Positions 1 to 8,286 of a stretch of 64,000 bases of DNA are shown here, piece by piece. The stretch comes from JANQIO01 sp043585095. GTDB taxonomy: Bacteria; Pseudomonadota; Gammaproteobacteria; Pseudomonadales; Halieaceae. The notes beneath the pieces were generated by a model. It was not told the DNA's origin, ran no database searches, and was given only the letters and a program-made list of their open reading frames with translations. The stretch lies in assembly GCA_043585095.1 (NCBI GenBank), contig CP121321.1, forward strand, positions 2,480,001 through 2,544,000, in the 5' to 3' direction. The first letter of the stretch is position 1; the number at the start of each line of letters is the position of its first letter. The translations under genes were made by a program, and so were the position numbers.

Positions 1-298
1 TGCACCAGGCTGTATAGCCCACGCGGCCCGCCTTGATTTTGCGCACGTCTCGCACCATCAACCGATTCAGATAGGCTTCCGCGTCAGGTCCAGCGATCCG
101 ATATTTCATCATCGGCGACAGGTCAAAAACGCCGGTGGAGTTGCGCGCCGCGAAGTATTCCAGGCCCACATCCTCATAGCTATTCGCACAGGCATACCCT
201 GCCCATAGGGTCCAGTCATTGAGCTGACACGCTGCTCGCACTCGCGGCGCAAACGGTGTTTCCATTACCATTTGTTCGTCATGTGCTCTCAGGCTCAC
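1..298 (-). CDS. GcvT-like aminomethyltransferase / folate-binding protein (3' part outside window)
   Basis: The reading frame runs off the left edge; 99 codons are visible. The stretch GVFDLSPMMKYRIAGPDAE followed by a NRLMVRDV segment is the N-terminal signature of the GcvT fold, which binds folate and, in the glycine cleavage T-protein, demethylates an aminomethyl group. The GTG start at 298 overlaps the TGA of the upstream oxidoreductase (GTGA), and AGGAGA lies 7 nt ahead of it, so this start is preferred to the internal ATGs at 271 and 265. It is third in a unit with two FAD oxidoreductases, which suggests demethylation or oxidation of a methylated amine rather than the housekeeping glycine cleavage complex. 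That role is inference; the family is fairly sure. Confidence 0.8.
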   Translation of the reverse strand, partial: MSLRAHDEQMVMETPFAPRVRAACQLNDWTLWAGYACANSYEDVGLEYFAARNSTGVFDLSPMMKYRIAGPDAEAYLNRLMVRDVRKIKAGRVGYTAWC

Positions 299-1857
299 GC
301 TGTCTTCTCCTGGCGAATTACCGTTTTAGCTGCATTGCGGCCAGCCAGTCCCATCACACCGCCGCCCGGATGCGAACCCGCTCCACAGAGATACAACCCG
401 GGCACCGGCGTGCTGTACTGGTGGGCTCCCGGCATGGGCCGCATCAACAAGGCCTGGTCCAGTGCCATCTCGCCGTGGTGCCAATGCCCTCCGTGCATAC
501 CGAACTCGGCTTCAAGGTCCACCGGCGTGCTCAGCTCAGTGGCAAGCACCTGCTGTCGCAGCCCGGGGGCGTAACGCTCTAACTGGTCGAGTGCGGCCTT
601 CATGCAGTCTTGCTTACCTGACTCCCAGCCCTGCTTGAGTTGATAGGGTGCGAATTGCACGATGGCCGACAACACATGCTTGCCGGCCGGCGCAAGATCG
701 GGATCGTGTACGGTTGGGATCGATATCTCCATCACCGGCTGGGGTGAAAATTCGCCGTATTTCGCGTGATTGAAGGCACTCTCTATTGCATCCATGGACG
801 GCGCTAACAGCAGGCGCTCGCCGCTCAATTCGGTTGATACTACGGTGAACTCTGGCAGGCCATCCAGGGCGAGATGCAGTTTCGCGCTAACACCTCGCGC
901 GCGGAAGTGCTCAACACGTCTGGCGAATCCGGCATCCAGATGTGGGTAACCCACAAGCCCCTGAAAGGTTGTCTTAGGGTCGGCGTTGGAAACAATAGTA
1001 TCTGCACGCAGCACTTCACCGTTGCTTAAGCGCACACCCACGGCGCGGCATTCTTCCATAATGATTTCAGCAACCTGGCTGGAGTAGCGTAGCTCTGCTC
1101 CAGTGCTTTCGGCGGCCGCCGCAAAAGCTCGCCCTACCGCGCCCATGCCACCGCGCACCACCGTTGGTCCTGTCATGCCGTAGTAATCGCCAAGATGGCG
1201 ATAGAGGTAGCCGAATACGGTATTGGGTGAGCGAGGTCCCATGTGCGCGCCGAGCACGCCATCCATGCTGACGGCAGCCTTTAACAACTCACTGTCAAAA
1301 TGCTCGTTGGCTACATCGTAAATATTGATCAAGCCCACCCTCAGTAAATCCTGCATGTCCTCCTTGCCCAGCCGCTTGAGGCCCCAGCCTAACTGCAGCA
1401 GAGACAGATTATCGCGCCAACCTCGCTGCACCAGGCTCGGCAGCGGCCGGCTAAAAAATCCGTCCAATACTTTGGCAAAGCGTTGGTTCTGCTTATAAAA
1501 CCGCCGATATGCCGACTGATCTTTTGCCGACACGCCGCTGACGCCAGCGCCGTGAAACACCACCGGGTCACCGTCTTGAGCCAGCGCCACGGTGCGCAGG
1601 TTTTGCGCTGCAGGCACCAACCCGTGAGCGGCCAACGAGAGCTCTCTGGAGATAGAGGGATTAAGCTGAGTGAGCAAATGGGCGCCGGAAGACACGCGGA
1701 AACCATCGCTAAACTCCCGCGTGGCCGCCGCCCCACCGGGCTGACTGCTGGCCTCTAGCACCAACACCCGGCGGCCTGTTTTGGCCAGATAACTGGCACA
1801 GACCAGGCCATTGTGGCCCGCACCTATAACGATGGCATCAAAGCGGGGATCAATCAT
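295..1857 (-). CDS. FAD/NAD(P)-dependent oxidoreductase, PYROXD2/CrtI-like (COG1233)
   Basis: A 520-aa flavoprotein of the phytoene-desaturase-related superfamily. Residues about 8-30 carry the dinucleotide-binding GxGxxG loop (VIGAGHNGLVCASYL) followed by VLEASSQPGG, and the C-terminus has the FAD-closing motif LYLCGAGSHPGGGVMG. Members oxidise C-C or C-N bonds of lipids and pigments; substrates of the PYROXD2 branch are largely unknown. The ATG at 1857 has an upstream GGGAGG and overlaps the preceding paralogue by 8 nt. No carotenoid genes are visible, so a role in carotenoid synthesis is not supported. Confidence 0.88.
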   Translation of the reverse strand: MIDPRFDAIVIGAGHNGLVCASYLAKTGRRVLVLEASSQPGGAAATREFSDGFRVSSGAHLLTQLNPSISRELSLAAHGLVPAAQNLRTVALAQDGDPVVFHGAGVSGVSAKDQSAYRRFYKQNQRFAKVLDGFFSRPLPSLVQRGWRDNLSLLQLGWGLKRLGKEDMQDLLRVGLINIYDVANEHFDSELLKAAVSMDGVLGAHMGPRSPNTVFGYLYRHLGDYYGMTGPTVVRGGMGAVGRAFAAAAESTGAELRYSSQVAEIIMEECRAVGVRLSNGEVLRADTIVSNADPKTTFQGLVGYPHLDAGFARRVEHFRARGVSAKLHLALDGLPEFTVVSTELSGERLLLAPSMDAIESAFNHAKYGEFSPQPVMEISIPTVHDPDLAPAGKHVLSAIVQFAPYQLKQGWESGKQDCMKAALDQLERYAPGLRQQVLATELSTPVDLEAEFGMHGGHWHHGEMALDQALLMRPMPGAHQYSTPVPGLYLCGAGSHPGGGVMGLAGRNAAKTVIRQEKTA

Positions 1858-3466
1858 CCAGATACCCTCCCGGAACCACGTTAGGTCGCTTTAAATCCAT
1901 CAGTATTTCCCGCGCGGCGTTGGCGCCGGGCGCGGCCATGACCCCGCCACCGGGGTGCGTACCCGAGCCACACATGTACATGCCTTTCACGGGCCCTCGG
2001 TACTGCGCGTAGCCTGGGAAGGGGCGATTGAACAGCAGCTGATCAAAGGTCAACTCGCCCTGGAAGATATTGCCCTCGGTGAGACCAACTTCGTTGTCTA
2101 TCTCATTCGGCGTGCGAATCTCTGCATCGACAATCAGGTCTTTGAAGTCCGGACTGTGCTCGGCGATCTGGTCGATAACCACCTGGCCAAAGGCATCTCG
2201 CTTTTCTGGCGTCCAGGGACCATCGGCAAGCTGCGGCGGGCAGTACTGCACAAATACCGTCATCATGTGTTTACCCGGTGCCGCCATGGTCGGGTCTACC
2301 TGTGATGGAATCAGCATGTCGATGTAGGGGTCAGCGGACCAGCGACCCGCCTTCCAGTCGTCGTAGGCATGCTCCAGCCGCTCTAACGAGTCGCTGCAGT
2401 GCATGTCAGACAGCATTAGCGGACTGCCTTTGGGCAACGCGGAAAAGGTGGGCAACCCGTCCAGGGCAATATTGAGCTTCCCGGAAGAGCCACGGATTTT
2501 GAAGTTCCTGGCGCGATGCACAACGTCAGCGGGCAAATCGCTTTCATCAAAGCACTCGAGAAAGGTTCGCTTGGGGTCGAGATTCGACACCACGTTGTCC
2601 GCCATGATCTCGGTGCCATCGGCTAAAGCCACACCGACGGCGCAGCCATCGCGGACAATGATGCGCTGCACGTTGGCATCGCAGCGAATCTCACCACCGA
2701 AGGCCTGAAAGCTGCTGGCCAGGGCATCAGCGACCGCACCCATGCCACCCCGGGCAAAGCCCCAGGCACCGATGCTGCCATCGACGTCACCCATGTAATG
2801 ATGCAGCAACACATAGGCCGTGCCCGGCGAATAGACACCCAGCGCGGTGCCGATGATGCCACTGCCGGAGAGATGCGCCTTGATGACATCCGTTTCAAAG
2901 TACTCATCGAGGTAGTCGCCGATACTCATTGTCCAAAAGCGAAGGGTGTCTAGCAGCCCCTGCTCGCCCATATCGGTGAAGGATTCGGCCAATTCCAGCA
3001 GTCCGCTCAAGTCTCGCGGTTTGAGTGAAGTCGGATCAGGCGGCGTGGTCATCAGGTACTTGCGAATAAGCCGGGTTTGCCGCATGACATCAGCGGAAAA
3101 CCGTTCGTAGGCATTGGCATCGCGCACGGAGTGGCGAGCCATCTCACGATACTGTCGCTCGTGATCCCCGTAGTTGCCGAAATAGTCACCGTCTCGGGTG
3201 AAGGTCACGCCGCCCTGAAACGGAATCACCTGCAAACCGTGCCGGGGCAGCTCCAAATCCCGGGTAATCTCAGGACGCAACAGGCTGCAAACATAAGAGC
3301 AATTGGAGTAGGTCCAGCCCTCGTGCAGCTCGCGGCTAACGGTGGCGCCCCCGATATAGGGATTGCGCTCCAGTACCAGGACATCCAGGCCTGCTTTAGC
3401 GAGATACGCCGCGTTGCAAAGACCGTTATGACCCGCGCCAATAACGATGGCGTCATATTTTTTCAT
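1850..3466 (-). CDS. FAD/NAD(P)-dependent oxidoreductase, PYROXD2/CrtI-like, paralogue
   Basis: A 538-aa protein of the same family as its downstream neighbour: it begins KKYDAIVIGAGHNGLCNAAY (GxGxxG), continues VLERNPYIGGATVSREL, and ends with MYMCGSGTHPGGGVMAAPG. The two share architecture throughout but differ enough to be an old duplication or a heterodimer pair. It is the first gene of the minus-strand unit; transcription should start in the 250-nt gap shared with the divergent IMPase-family gene. No clear Shine-Dalgarno precedes the ATG. Substrate unknown. Confidence 0.88.
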   Translation of the reverse strand: MKKYDAIVIGAGHNGLCNAAYLAKAGLDVLVLERNPYIGGATVSRELHEGWTYSNCSYVCSLLRPEITRDLELPRHGLQVIPFQGGVTFTRDGDYFGNYGDHERQYREMARHSVRDANAYERFSADVMRQTRLIRKYLMTTPPDPTSLKPRDLSGLLELAESFTDMGEQGLLDTLRFWTMSIGDYLDEYFETDVIKAHLSGSGIIGTALGVYSPGTAYVLLHHYMGDVDGSIGAWGFARGGMGAVADALASSFQAFGGEIRCDANVQRIIVRDGCAVGVALADGTEIMADNVVSNLDPKRTFLECFDESDLPADVVHRARNFKIRGSSGKLNIALDGLPTFSALPKGSPLMLSDMHCSDSLERLEHAYDDWKAGRWSADPYIDMLIPSQVDPTMAAPGKHMMTVFVQYCPPQLADGPWTPEKRDAFGQVVIDQIAEHSPDFKDLIVDAEIRTPNEIDNEVGLTEGNIFQGELTFDQLLFNRPFPGYAQYRGPVKGMYMCGSGTHPGGGVMAAPGANAAREILMDLKRPNVVPGGYLDD

Positions 3467-3717
3467 CGAGGGTTAATCCGTTTCCTTCGAGCGCAACGCG
3501 CATAAGAATCGCTTAAGCCTGCCACCGCACCCCGACGCTGTCTAGCAGGTGAGCGGTTAGCAAAGCATCCGCTGGATTTAGGGCCCAGCCAAGTCGCTTT
3601 TGGCACAGCATGTTGTCCTGTTCCGCTGCCGACACAGATATTTGGCCCAAGTATTCACAGCCACGTTCGATGGCTGAGCCAAATCCGTCATAATACGCCT
3701 GACCATTGAGGACCCCA

Positions 3718-4518
3718 ATGCAAATCGAACACGACACTATCCTGGACATTCTTCGTGAGGCTGCGGCGAAGCATATCCTGCCGCTGTGGCAAAACCTGGA
3801 AGATCATCATATTTCCGATAAGGGCGGCGGCGATCTCGTCACTGCGGCCGATCAGGCCTGCGAGCAATTCTTGACCAACACACTTGCAAAGGTGATTCAC
3901 AACTCGCTTGTCGTCGGCGAGGAAGCCGTCGCTGCCAACACGGCAGTACTCGACGTGCTGGATAGCGAGCGGCCGGTCTGGGTTGTCGATCCGCTGGACG
4001 GTACGCGCAACTTTGCACATCACCGCAAACCCTTCGGCGTAATGGTGGCGCTGGTTAAAAGTGGCGAGACCATTGCTGGCTGGATTTATGACCCGCTTGA
4101 GGACAGCCTGCTGTCTGCGGAGCGCAATGCAGGAAGCTGGCTGGATGAGCGCCAGCTTCGCCTTTCAGAAAGCGATAAGGGCACGGAAGATTTGCGCGGT
4201 GCGGTGATGACAGGCTACCTGCCCGAGGCGCTGCGGGCGCACGTTAAATCACGTCTGGATCGCATCGCAGACTGGAAAAGCTTCCGCTGTGCCGCGCACG
4301 ATTACCGCCGATTGGTTACCGGAGAAGTGGACTTTCTGCTGTTTTACCGCACGCTCGTTTGGGACCATGCCCCAGGCGTGTTAATCGCCGAGGAAGCCGG
4401 TGCAACCGTGGCGCGCTACGAGGGCGAAGCCTACTCCCCCCGCGGTGATGCGACAGGACTGATTTGCGCAAACACCGCCAACAACTGGGAACTCGCCAAG
4501 CGCGCCTTGCTGTCCTAG
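3718..4518 (+). CDS. Inositol monophosphatase family phosphatase (possible histidinol-phosphatase HisN)
   Basis: A 266-aa Mg-dependent, Li-sensitive type phosphatase. The metal-site residues are visible: VGEEA (E68/E69), the hallmark DPLDGTRNF at 91-99, and a late WDHAP motif. GGDLVTAAD near residue 37 is the usual N-terminal motif. The family hydrolyses myo-inositol phosphates, histidinol phosphate, fructose-1,6-bisphosphate or PAP. Overall style resembles the HisN branch, but the window has no his genes, so substrate is open. The ATG at 3718 is chosen because GAGG lies 6 nt upstream; an in-frame TTG at 3706 would add four residues. It converges with the GGDEF-EAL gene across 19 nt. Confidence 0.8.
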   Translation: MQIEHDTILDILREAAAKHILPLWQNLEDHHISDKGGGDLVTAADQACEQFLTNTLAKVIHNSLVVGEEAVAANTAVLDVLDSERPVWVVDPLDGTRNFAHHRKPFGVMVALVKSGETIAGWIYDPLEDSLLSAERNAGSWLDERQLRLSESDKGTEDLRGAVMTGYLPEALRAHVKSRLDRIADWKSFRCAAHDYRRLVTGEVDFLLFYRTLVWDHAPGVLIAEEAGATVARYEGEAYSPRGDATGLICANTANNWELAKRALLS

Positions 4519-4537
4519 GGTCGGCTTTAGAATGAGC

Positions 4538-6736
4538 CTACGGCGCCGGGGCCAGGACGTCGGCGCCAGGCAGCACGCCTCCCGAGAGCAACAGCGGATT
4601 GAAATCTGCAGCTGACAGCGGCCTGCTGTAATAAAAGCCTTGCACTTCGTTACAACCAAAGGCGCGCAGTGCCTCTAGCTGGGCAGCGGTCTCAACGCCT
4701 TCGGCCAGCACCTTCATGCCCAGGTGCCTGGCTAACACAATTGTTGAGTTAACAATCGCTCGATCTGCCAGATCGCTGGCAAGATTTTTGATGAACGCCC
4801 GGTCAATATTGAGGGTATCGACTGGCAGCTGCTTCATATGGGCAAGCGAGGAAAAACCGGTACCGTAATCATCTATGCTGACGCGAACCCCTAGCGATCG
4901 CATTTTCTCGAGAACGCCGACCGCTTTCTCCAGGTCTTCCATCAACAGGTGCTCGGTTATTTCCAGCTCCAGATCGGAGCCGCCAAGGCCGTAGTTTGAC
5001 AAGGTTTCGCGAACGCGCTCGAAGAAGTCAGCCTGAGCAAGCTGCGCTGCCGACACATTTATTGCCAACCGTGGCGGCGTGATGCCCTCATCACGCCAGG
5101 CGCGCAATTGACGACAAGCCGCGTTCAGCGTCCAGTCGCCAATATCGACAATTAGCCCCAGGGACTCCGCTGCCGGAATAAACACGTCGGGCTTCACGAA
5201 ACCTCGCCGAGGGTGATTCCAGCGCAGCAAGGCTTCTGCTCCGCTGATTTCACCGCTAAAGCCATCGAGTTTAGGCTGGTAGTAGAGCTCAAACTGATCC
5301 TGTTCCAGCGCGTTGCGAATGTCCGTGGACAGCTCCATCAACTCGATGAGCTCTTCATTGAGATCATTTGAAAAAAACTGGAAGGTGTTTTTGCCAAGAC
5401 TTTTGGCGTGATACATCGCCGTATCGGCGCTGCGCAGCAACGTCTCAGGATCCTCGCCATCGCGAGGATAAATCGCAATACCAACGCTGGCGCTGCACCG
5501 TAATTCGTGACCCTGGATACCGACCGTCTCGGAGGCTGCGCGCAGTATTTTCCCCGCCACCTGATTAACCGAGGCTACGGTCAGATCGTGGTCAGACGCT
5601 CCCATCGCAGTGATAACAAATTCGTCTCCACCCAGGCGGGAGACCGTATCATCGGCCCGCAGGCAGCCTTTGAATCGATCAGCGATAGCCTTGATGTACT
5701 CATCACCGACTGCGTGCCCCAGTGTATCGTTGACGAGCTTAAAGTTATCCAGATCGACAAACATGATTGCCAGAGTGTCGCCCTGGCGTTCGGCCCGACT
5801 AACGCCTAGCTGAAGGCGATCGAGGAAGGCCATACGATTAGGCAAACCGGTCAAGGCATCATAGTGGGCCTGCCTAAACAGCTTCTGTTCCCATTGGGCG
5901 TTGGCTAAGGCGACGCCGATACGTCCAGCATACGTGTTGGCGAGCCCCATGTGGTCGCTGCTCAGTGTGGGCGCACCACGGTGCCCCAGGAATAGCACGG
6001 CCACAATCTCTTGATCGTGGACAATCGGGATCAATTCCAGACTGCCGTTCTGGGGGATATGGCTCGCCAACATATACTCAGGCAGCACGCCACTAACGCC
6101 GTCTGTCAGAACGTGGCCGACCTGTTGCAGTTCCATCAGGTCATCAGCGGGCATCGTGACGTCCGACACCAGCAGCTCACCGGCAAAGCCTTCTGCCAGA
6201 CGAAACATATCCGCCTGCTCCGACCCCGGCTCAACCAGAATCATGGCAATATAATCCGCTGGCAGCACCCTGTGGGTCTTCTCCAGCACGACCCGCACGA
6301 TATCCTCCTTCTTAACGCGGGAGAGAACCAGCGCGTCAATCTCGGCCATCGCGGCCTGGGTTTGCAGCTGAGCATGGATACGCTCGGCCATGTCGTTAAA
6401 GGCGTCGGCGACGGGCTCCAGTGCGCTACCTTCCGGTACATCGATACGCGTGTCGTAGTCCAGGCGCGTAACGCGATCCATGCCCGATACAAGCTTATCC
6501 AGCGGCACCAATTCCTGACGTAGCAGCATCACGCAGGCCCCAACGCTTACAGCCAGCAGCACAATAAGTAACACCCACATGGCGGCGTTACCCGCCGGCA
6601 GAGACCCGCTATCGAAGAAGCTCAATGCAATCCACACTAAAATCGCCACATTGGTGAGGGCGATCGCTGCAATCGTCAGCATGCGGCCGTGCGTGCGTTC
6701 CTGTGGCGTTTCAGATGTCATCGTCTCAGTACGCAC
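4538..6736 (-). CDS. Membrane GGDEF-EAL protein with HAMP and GAF-like domains
   Basis: A 732-aa cyclic-di-GMP enzyme. Two N-terminal membrane helices (about 19-41 and 51-73) bracket a very short periplasmic turn. A HAMP-like linker (about 74-126), a GAF-like sensory domain (about 138-280), a GGDEF domain (about 290-450) and an EAL domain (about 470-715) follow. The cyclase motif is intact (RLGGDEF), and the RADD tetrad five residues before it matches the product-inhibition I-site. The phosphodiesterase motifs are also intact (GAEALLRW, LEITEHLLM, IDDYGTGFSS, AEGVET). Both activities are therefore possible. With almost no periplasmic loop, the GAF-like domain is the likely signal input. Start is GTG 6736 or ATG 6721; neither has a strong ribosome site. 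Confidence 0.9.
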   Translation of the reverse strand: MRTETMTSETPQERTHGRMLTIAAIALTNVAILVWIALSFFDSGSLPAGNAAMWVLLIVLLAVSVGACVMLLRQELVPLDKLVSGMDRVTRLDYDTRIDVPEGSALEPVADAFNDMAERIHAQLQTQAAMAEIDALVLSRVKKEDIVRVVLEKTHRVLPADYIAMILVEPGSEQADMFRLAEGFAGELLVSDVTMPADDLMELQQVGHVLTDGVSGVLPEYMLASHIPQNGSLELIPIVHDQEIVAVLFLGHRGAPTLSSDHMGLANTYAGRIGVALANAQWEQKLFRQAHYDALTGLPNRMAFLDRLQLGVSRAERQGDTLAIMFVDLDNFKLVNDTLGHAVGDEYIKAIADRFKGCLRADDTVSRLGGDEFVITAMGASDHDLTVASVNQVAGKILRAASETVGIQGHELRCSASVGIAIYPRDGEDPETLLRSADTAMYHAKSLGKNTFQFFSNDLNEELIELMELSTDIRNALEQDQFELYYQPKLDGFSGEISGAEALLRWNHPRRGFVKPDVFIPAAESLGLIVDIGDWTLNAACRQLRAWRDEGITPPRLAINVSAAQLAQADFFERVRETLSNYGLGGSDLELEITEHLLMEDLEKAVGVLEKMRSLGVRVSIDDYGTGFSSLAHMKQLPVDTLNIDRAFIKNLASDLADRAIVNSTIVLARHLGMKVLAEGVETAAQLEALRAFGCNEVQGFYYSRPLSAADFNPLLLSGGVLPGADVLAPAP

Positions 6737-7097
6737 AGCTAGCCGCCTTCCGGGTGCACCACAGCACTCGCCCCTGCGGTCACAGGTTGGGGAAAGCTCT
6801 GTCTGAAGAACGACTGCATTGCGTGCTCTAACCTCATATCAGTTCAGTGTGCTGACCTCTAACACCTAACCCTGGAAAACGGGCGGAGCGAGTCGGCTTT
6901 ACTATGAGCTTGAGTACACCATGCACGCTGCGTAAATAGCAGGTGACGTCAGGAAGGTTTAGAACTGGGTCACAGACAAAATCGCCAAGTTTAGAACTCG
7001 GTCACACTCTGGGTCGTTGTAAGGCTGCTTTACCGATTTTAACGCTTGCTATTGAGCTTCGGCATTCAGCCGCTTGAGCGGCGGCCGCCGCCAGGGG
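6737..7097. other. 361-nt intergenic region without a convincing gene
   Basis: It lies between the start of the GGDEF-EAL gene and the stop of the DAHP synthase gene. The only structure I see is a pair of 18-bp near-identical direct repeats (listed separately). No ORF here has a family signature or a good ribosome site. Confidence 0.6.
6957..7006. repeat. Two 18-bp direct repeats, period 32
   Basis: GTTTAGAACTGGGTCACA at 6957-6974 and GTTTAGAACTCGGTCACA at 6989-7006 differ at one base. The reverse complement begins TGTGACC, an end-like sequence reminiscent of transposase-bound repeats at insertion-sequence termini. No transposase is present, so this may be a relic of an element end or a paired regulator site. 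Confidence 0.55.
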
Positions 7098-8165
7098 TCA
7101 ACCGCGACGCCGTTGCACCGCAGTGGCGAGATGGCGCAGCACTTCTTCTGTTGCGGCCCAGCCCATACAGGGGTCAGTAATACTTTGCCCATAGGTTAGC
7201 GCCTGTCCATCCACGACATCCTGGCGGCCTTCTATCAGGTTGCTCTCCAACATAACGCCAAAAATGCTGCGACTGCCGCGGGCGATCTGGATCGCAATAT
7301 CGTGTGCCACATCAACCTGGCGTGCGGGGATTTTGCGGCTGTTGGAATGACTGGCATCAATCATGATGCGGGCAGGCAGTCCTGCTTTAGTCAGTAAGGC
7401 CGACGCATCCTCTACCGAGAACATGTCGTAGTTGGGGTGCTTGCCGCCGCGCAAGATGATGTGGCAGTCGGTGTTGCCTGCGGTTTGAAAAATCGCCGAG
7501 TGCCCGTGCTTGGTAACGGATAGAAAGTGATGCGGATGCGCTGCGGAGCGGATCGCATCAACCGCTACCTGCATATCCCCATCCGTTGCATTCTTGAAAC
7601 CGACCGGACATGACAGGCCAGATGCGAGCTCCCTGTGGGTCTGACTCTCCGTTGTGCGTGCGCCGATAGCGCCCCAGGCGACAAGGTCGGCGCAGTACTG
7701 CGGACTGATCAGGTCCAGATACTCGGTGCCCGCTGGCAGGCCCAATTCAGCCAGATCCAGTAGCAGAGTTCTGGCAAGCTCCAGGCCTTTGTTAATCTGG
7801 AAAGTATTGTTGAGATCAGGATCATTGATTAAACCCTTCCAGCCGACTGTGGTGCGCGGCTTTTCAAAATACACGCGCATGATCACTAAAACGTCGTCGG
7901 CTATTTCGTCGGCCAGCGGCTTTAGCCTGGCAGCGTAATCTCGCGCCGCAACGGGATCATGAATGGAACAGGGGCCAACCACCACAACGACTCGGTCATC
8001 AGCGCCGCTGAGCACCCCATGGATACCCCGACGACCAGCGCTAACGGTAGCCGCCGCTGCATCGCTGACCGGGATTCTGGCAATCAGCGACTCCGGTGAG
8101 ACCAGCTCTTTGGTGCCAGTGATTCGCAGATCGTCAGTATTGTGTTCTGCCGTGGGGGCGCTCAT
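7098..8165 (-). CDS. 3-deoxy-7-phosphoheptulonate (DAHP) synthase, class I AroF/G/H type
   Basis: A 355-aa enzyme joining phosphoenolpyruvate and erythrose 4-phosphate, the entry step of the shikimate pathway. It has the family motifs VVVGPCSIHDP near the N-terminus, the KPRTTVGWKGL segment, the NATDGD motif, and the MIDASHSNS metal-site motif near the C-terminus; length matches E. coli AroG (about 350 aa). The reading frame is open back to a TTG at 8189, but that TTG sits inside the -10 hexamer, so the ATG at 8165 is the start. Which feedback class (Phe, Tyr or Trp) it belongs to cannot be read safely. A perfect palindrome in the promoter suggests repression. Confidence 0.94.
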   Translation of the reverse strand: MSAPTAEHNTDDLRITGTKELVSPESLIARIPVSDAAAATVSAGRRGIHGVLSGADDRVVVVVGPCSIHDPVAARDYAARLKPLADEIADDVLVIMRVYFEKPRTTVGWKGLINDPDLNNTFQINKGLELARTLLLDLAELGLPAGTEYLDLISPQYCADLVAWGAIGARTTESQTHRELASGLSCPVGFKNATDGDMQVAVDAIRSAAHPHHFLSVTKHGHSAIFQTAGNTDCHIILRGGKHPNYDMFSVEDASALLTKAGLPARIMIDASHSNSRKIPARQVDVAHDIAIQIARGSRSIFGVMLESNLIEGRQDVVDGQALTYGQSITDPCMGWAATEEVLRHLATAVQRRRG

Positions 8166-8188
8166 CAGTTTTTCCCGCAAAAAACCCA

Positions 8189-8218
8189 ATTATACTGCCC
8201 CGGCAGTATGACCGTCAG
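8189..8218 (-). promoter_or_regulatory. Predicted sigma-70 promoter of the DAHP synthase gene with embedded palindrome
   Basis: Read on the minus strand, -35 CTGACG (8213-8218) and -10 TATAAT (8189-8194, perfect consensus) are separated by 18 bp. The spacer and part of the -10 are occupied by a palindrome at 8192-8209: 8-bp arms ATACTGCC/GGCAGTAT around a central CC. A bound dimer would block polymerase, so this is a likely operator. It does not match the TyrR box or the CTGT-N8-ACAG LexA box. Confidence 0.65.
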
Positions 8219-8286
8219 CCGGGGTTTAGGTGAATTGTCATTATTTCATCTACCCGAACCTGCGGTGCTTGTGTAGAAAGCGGTTA

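Noticed and set aside
3513..3749. 78-codon minus-strand ORF between the oxidoreductase and IMPase genes
   Set aside because: It overlaps the start of a confident gene on the other strand, has no ribosome site or family signature, and fills a normal divergent promoter region.
8192..8209. Reading the DAHP synthase palindrome as a LexA or TyrR box
   Set aside because: Spacing and core bases do not match CTGT-N8-ACAG or the TyrR consensus.
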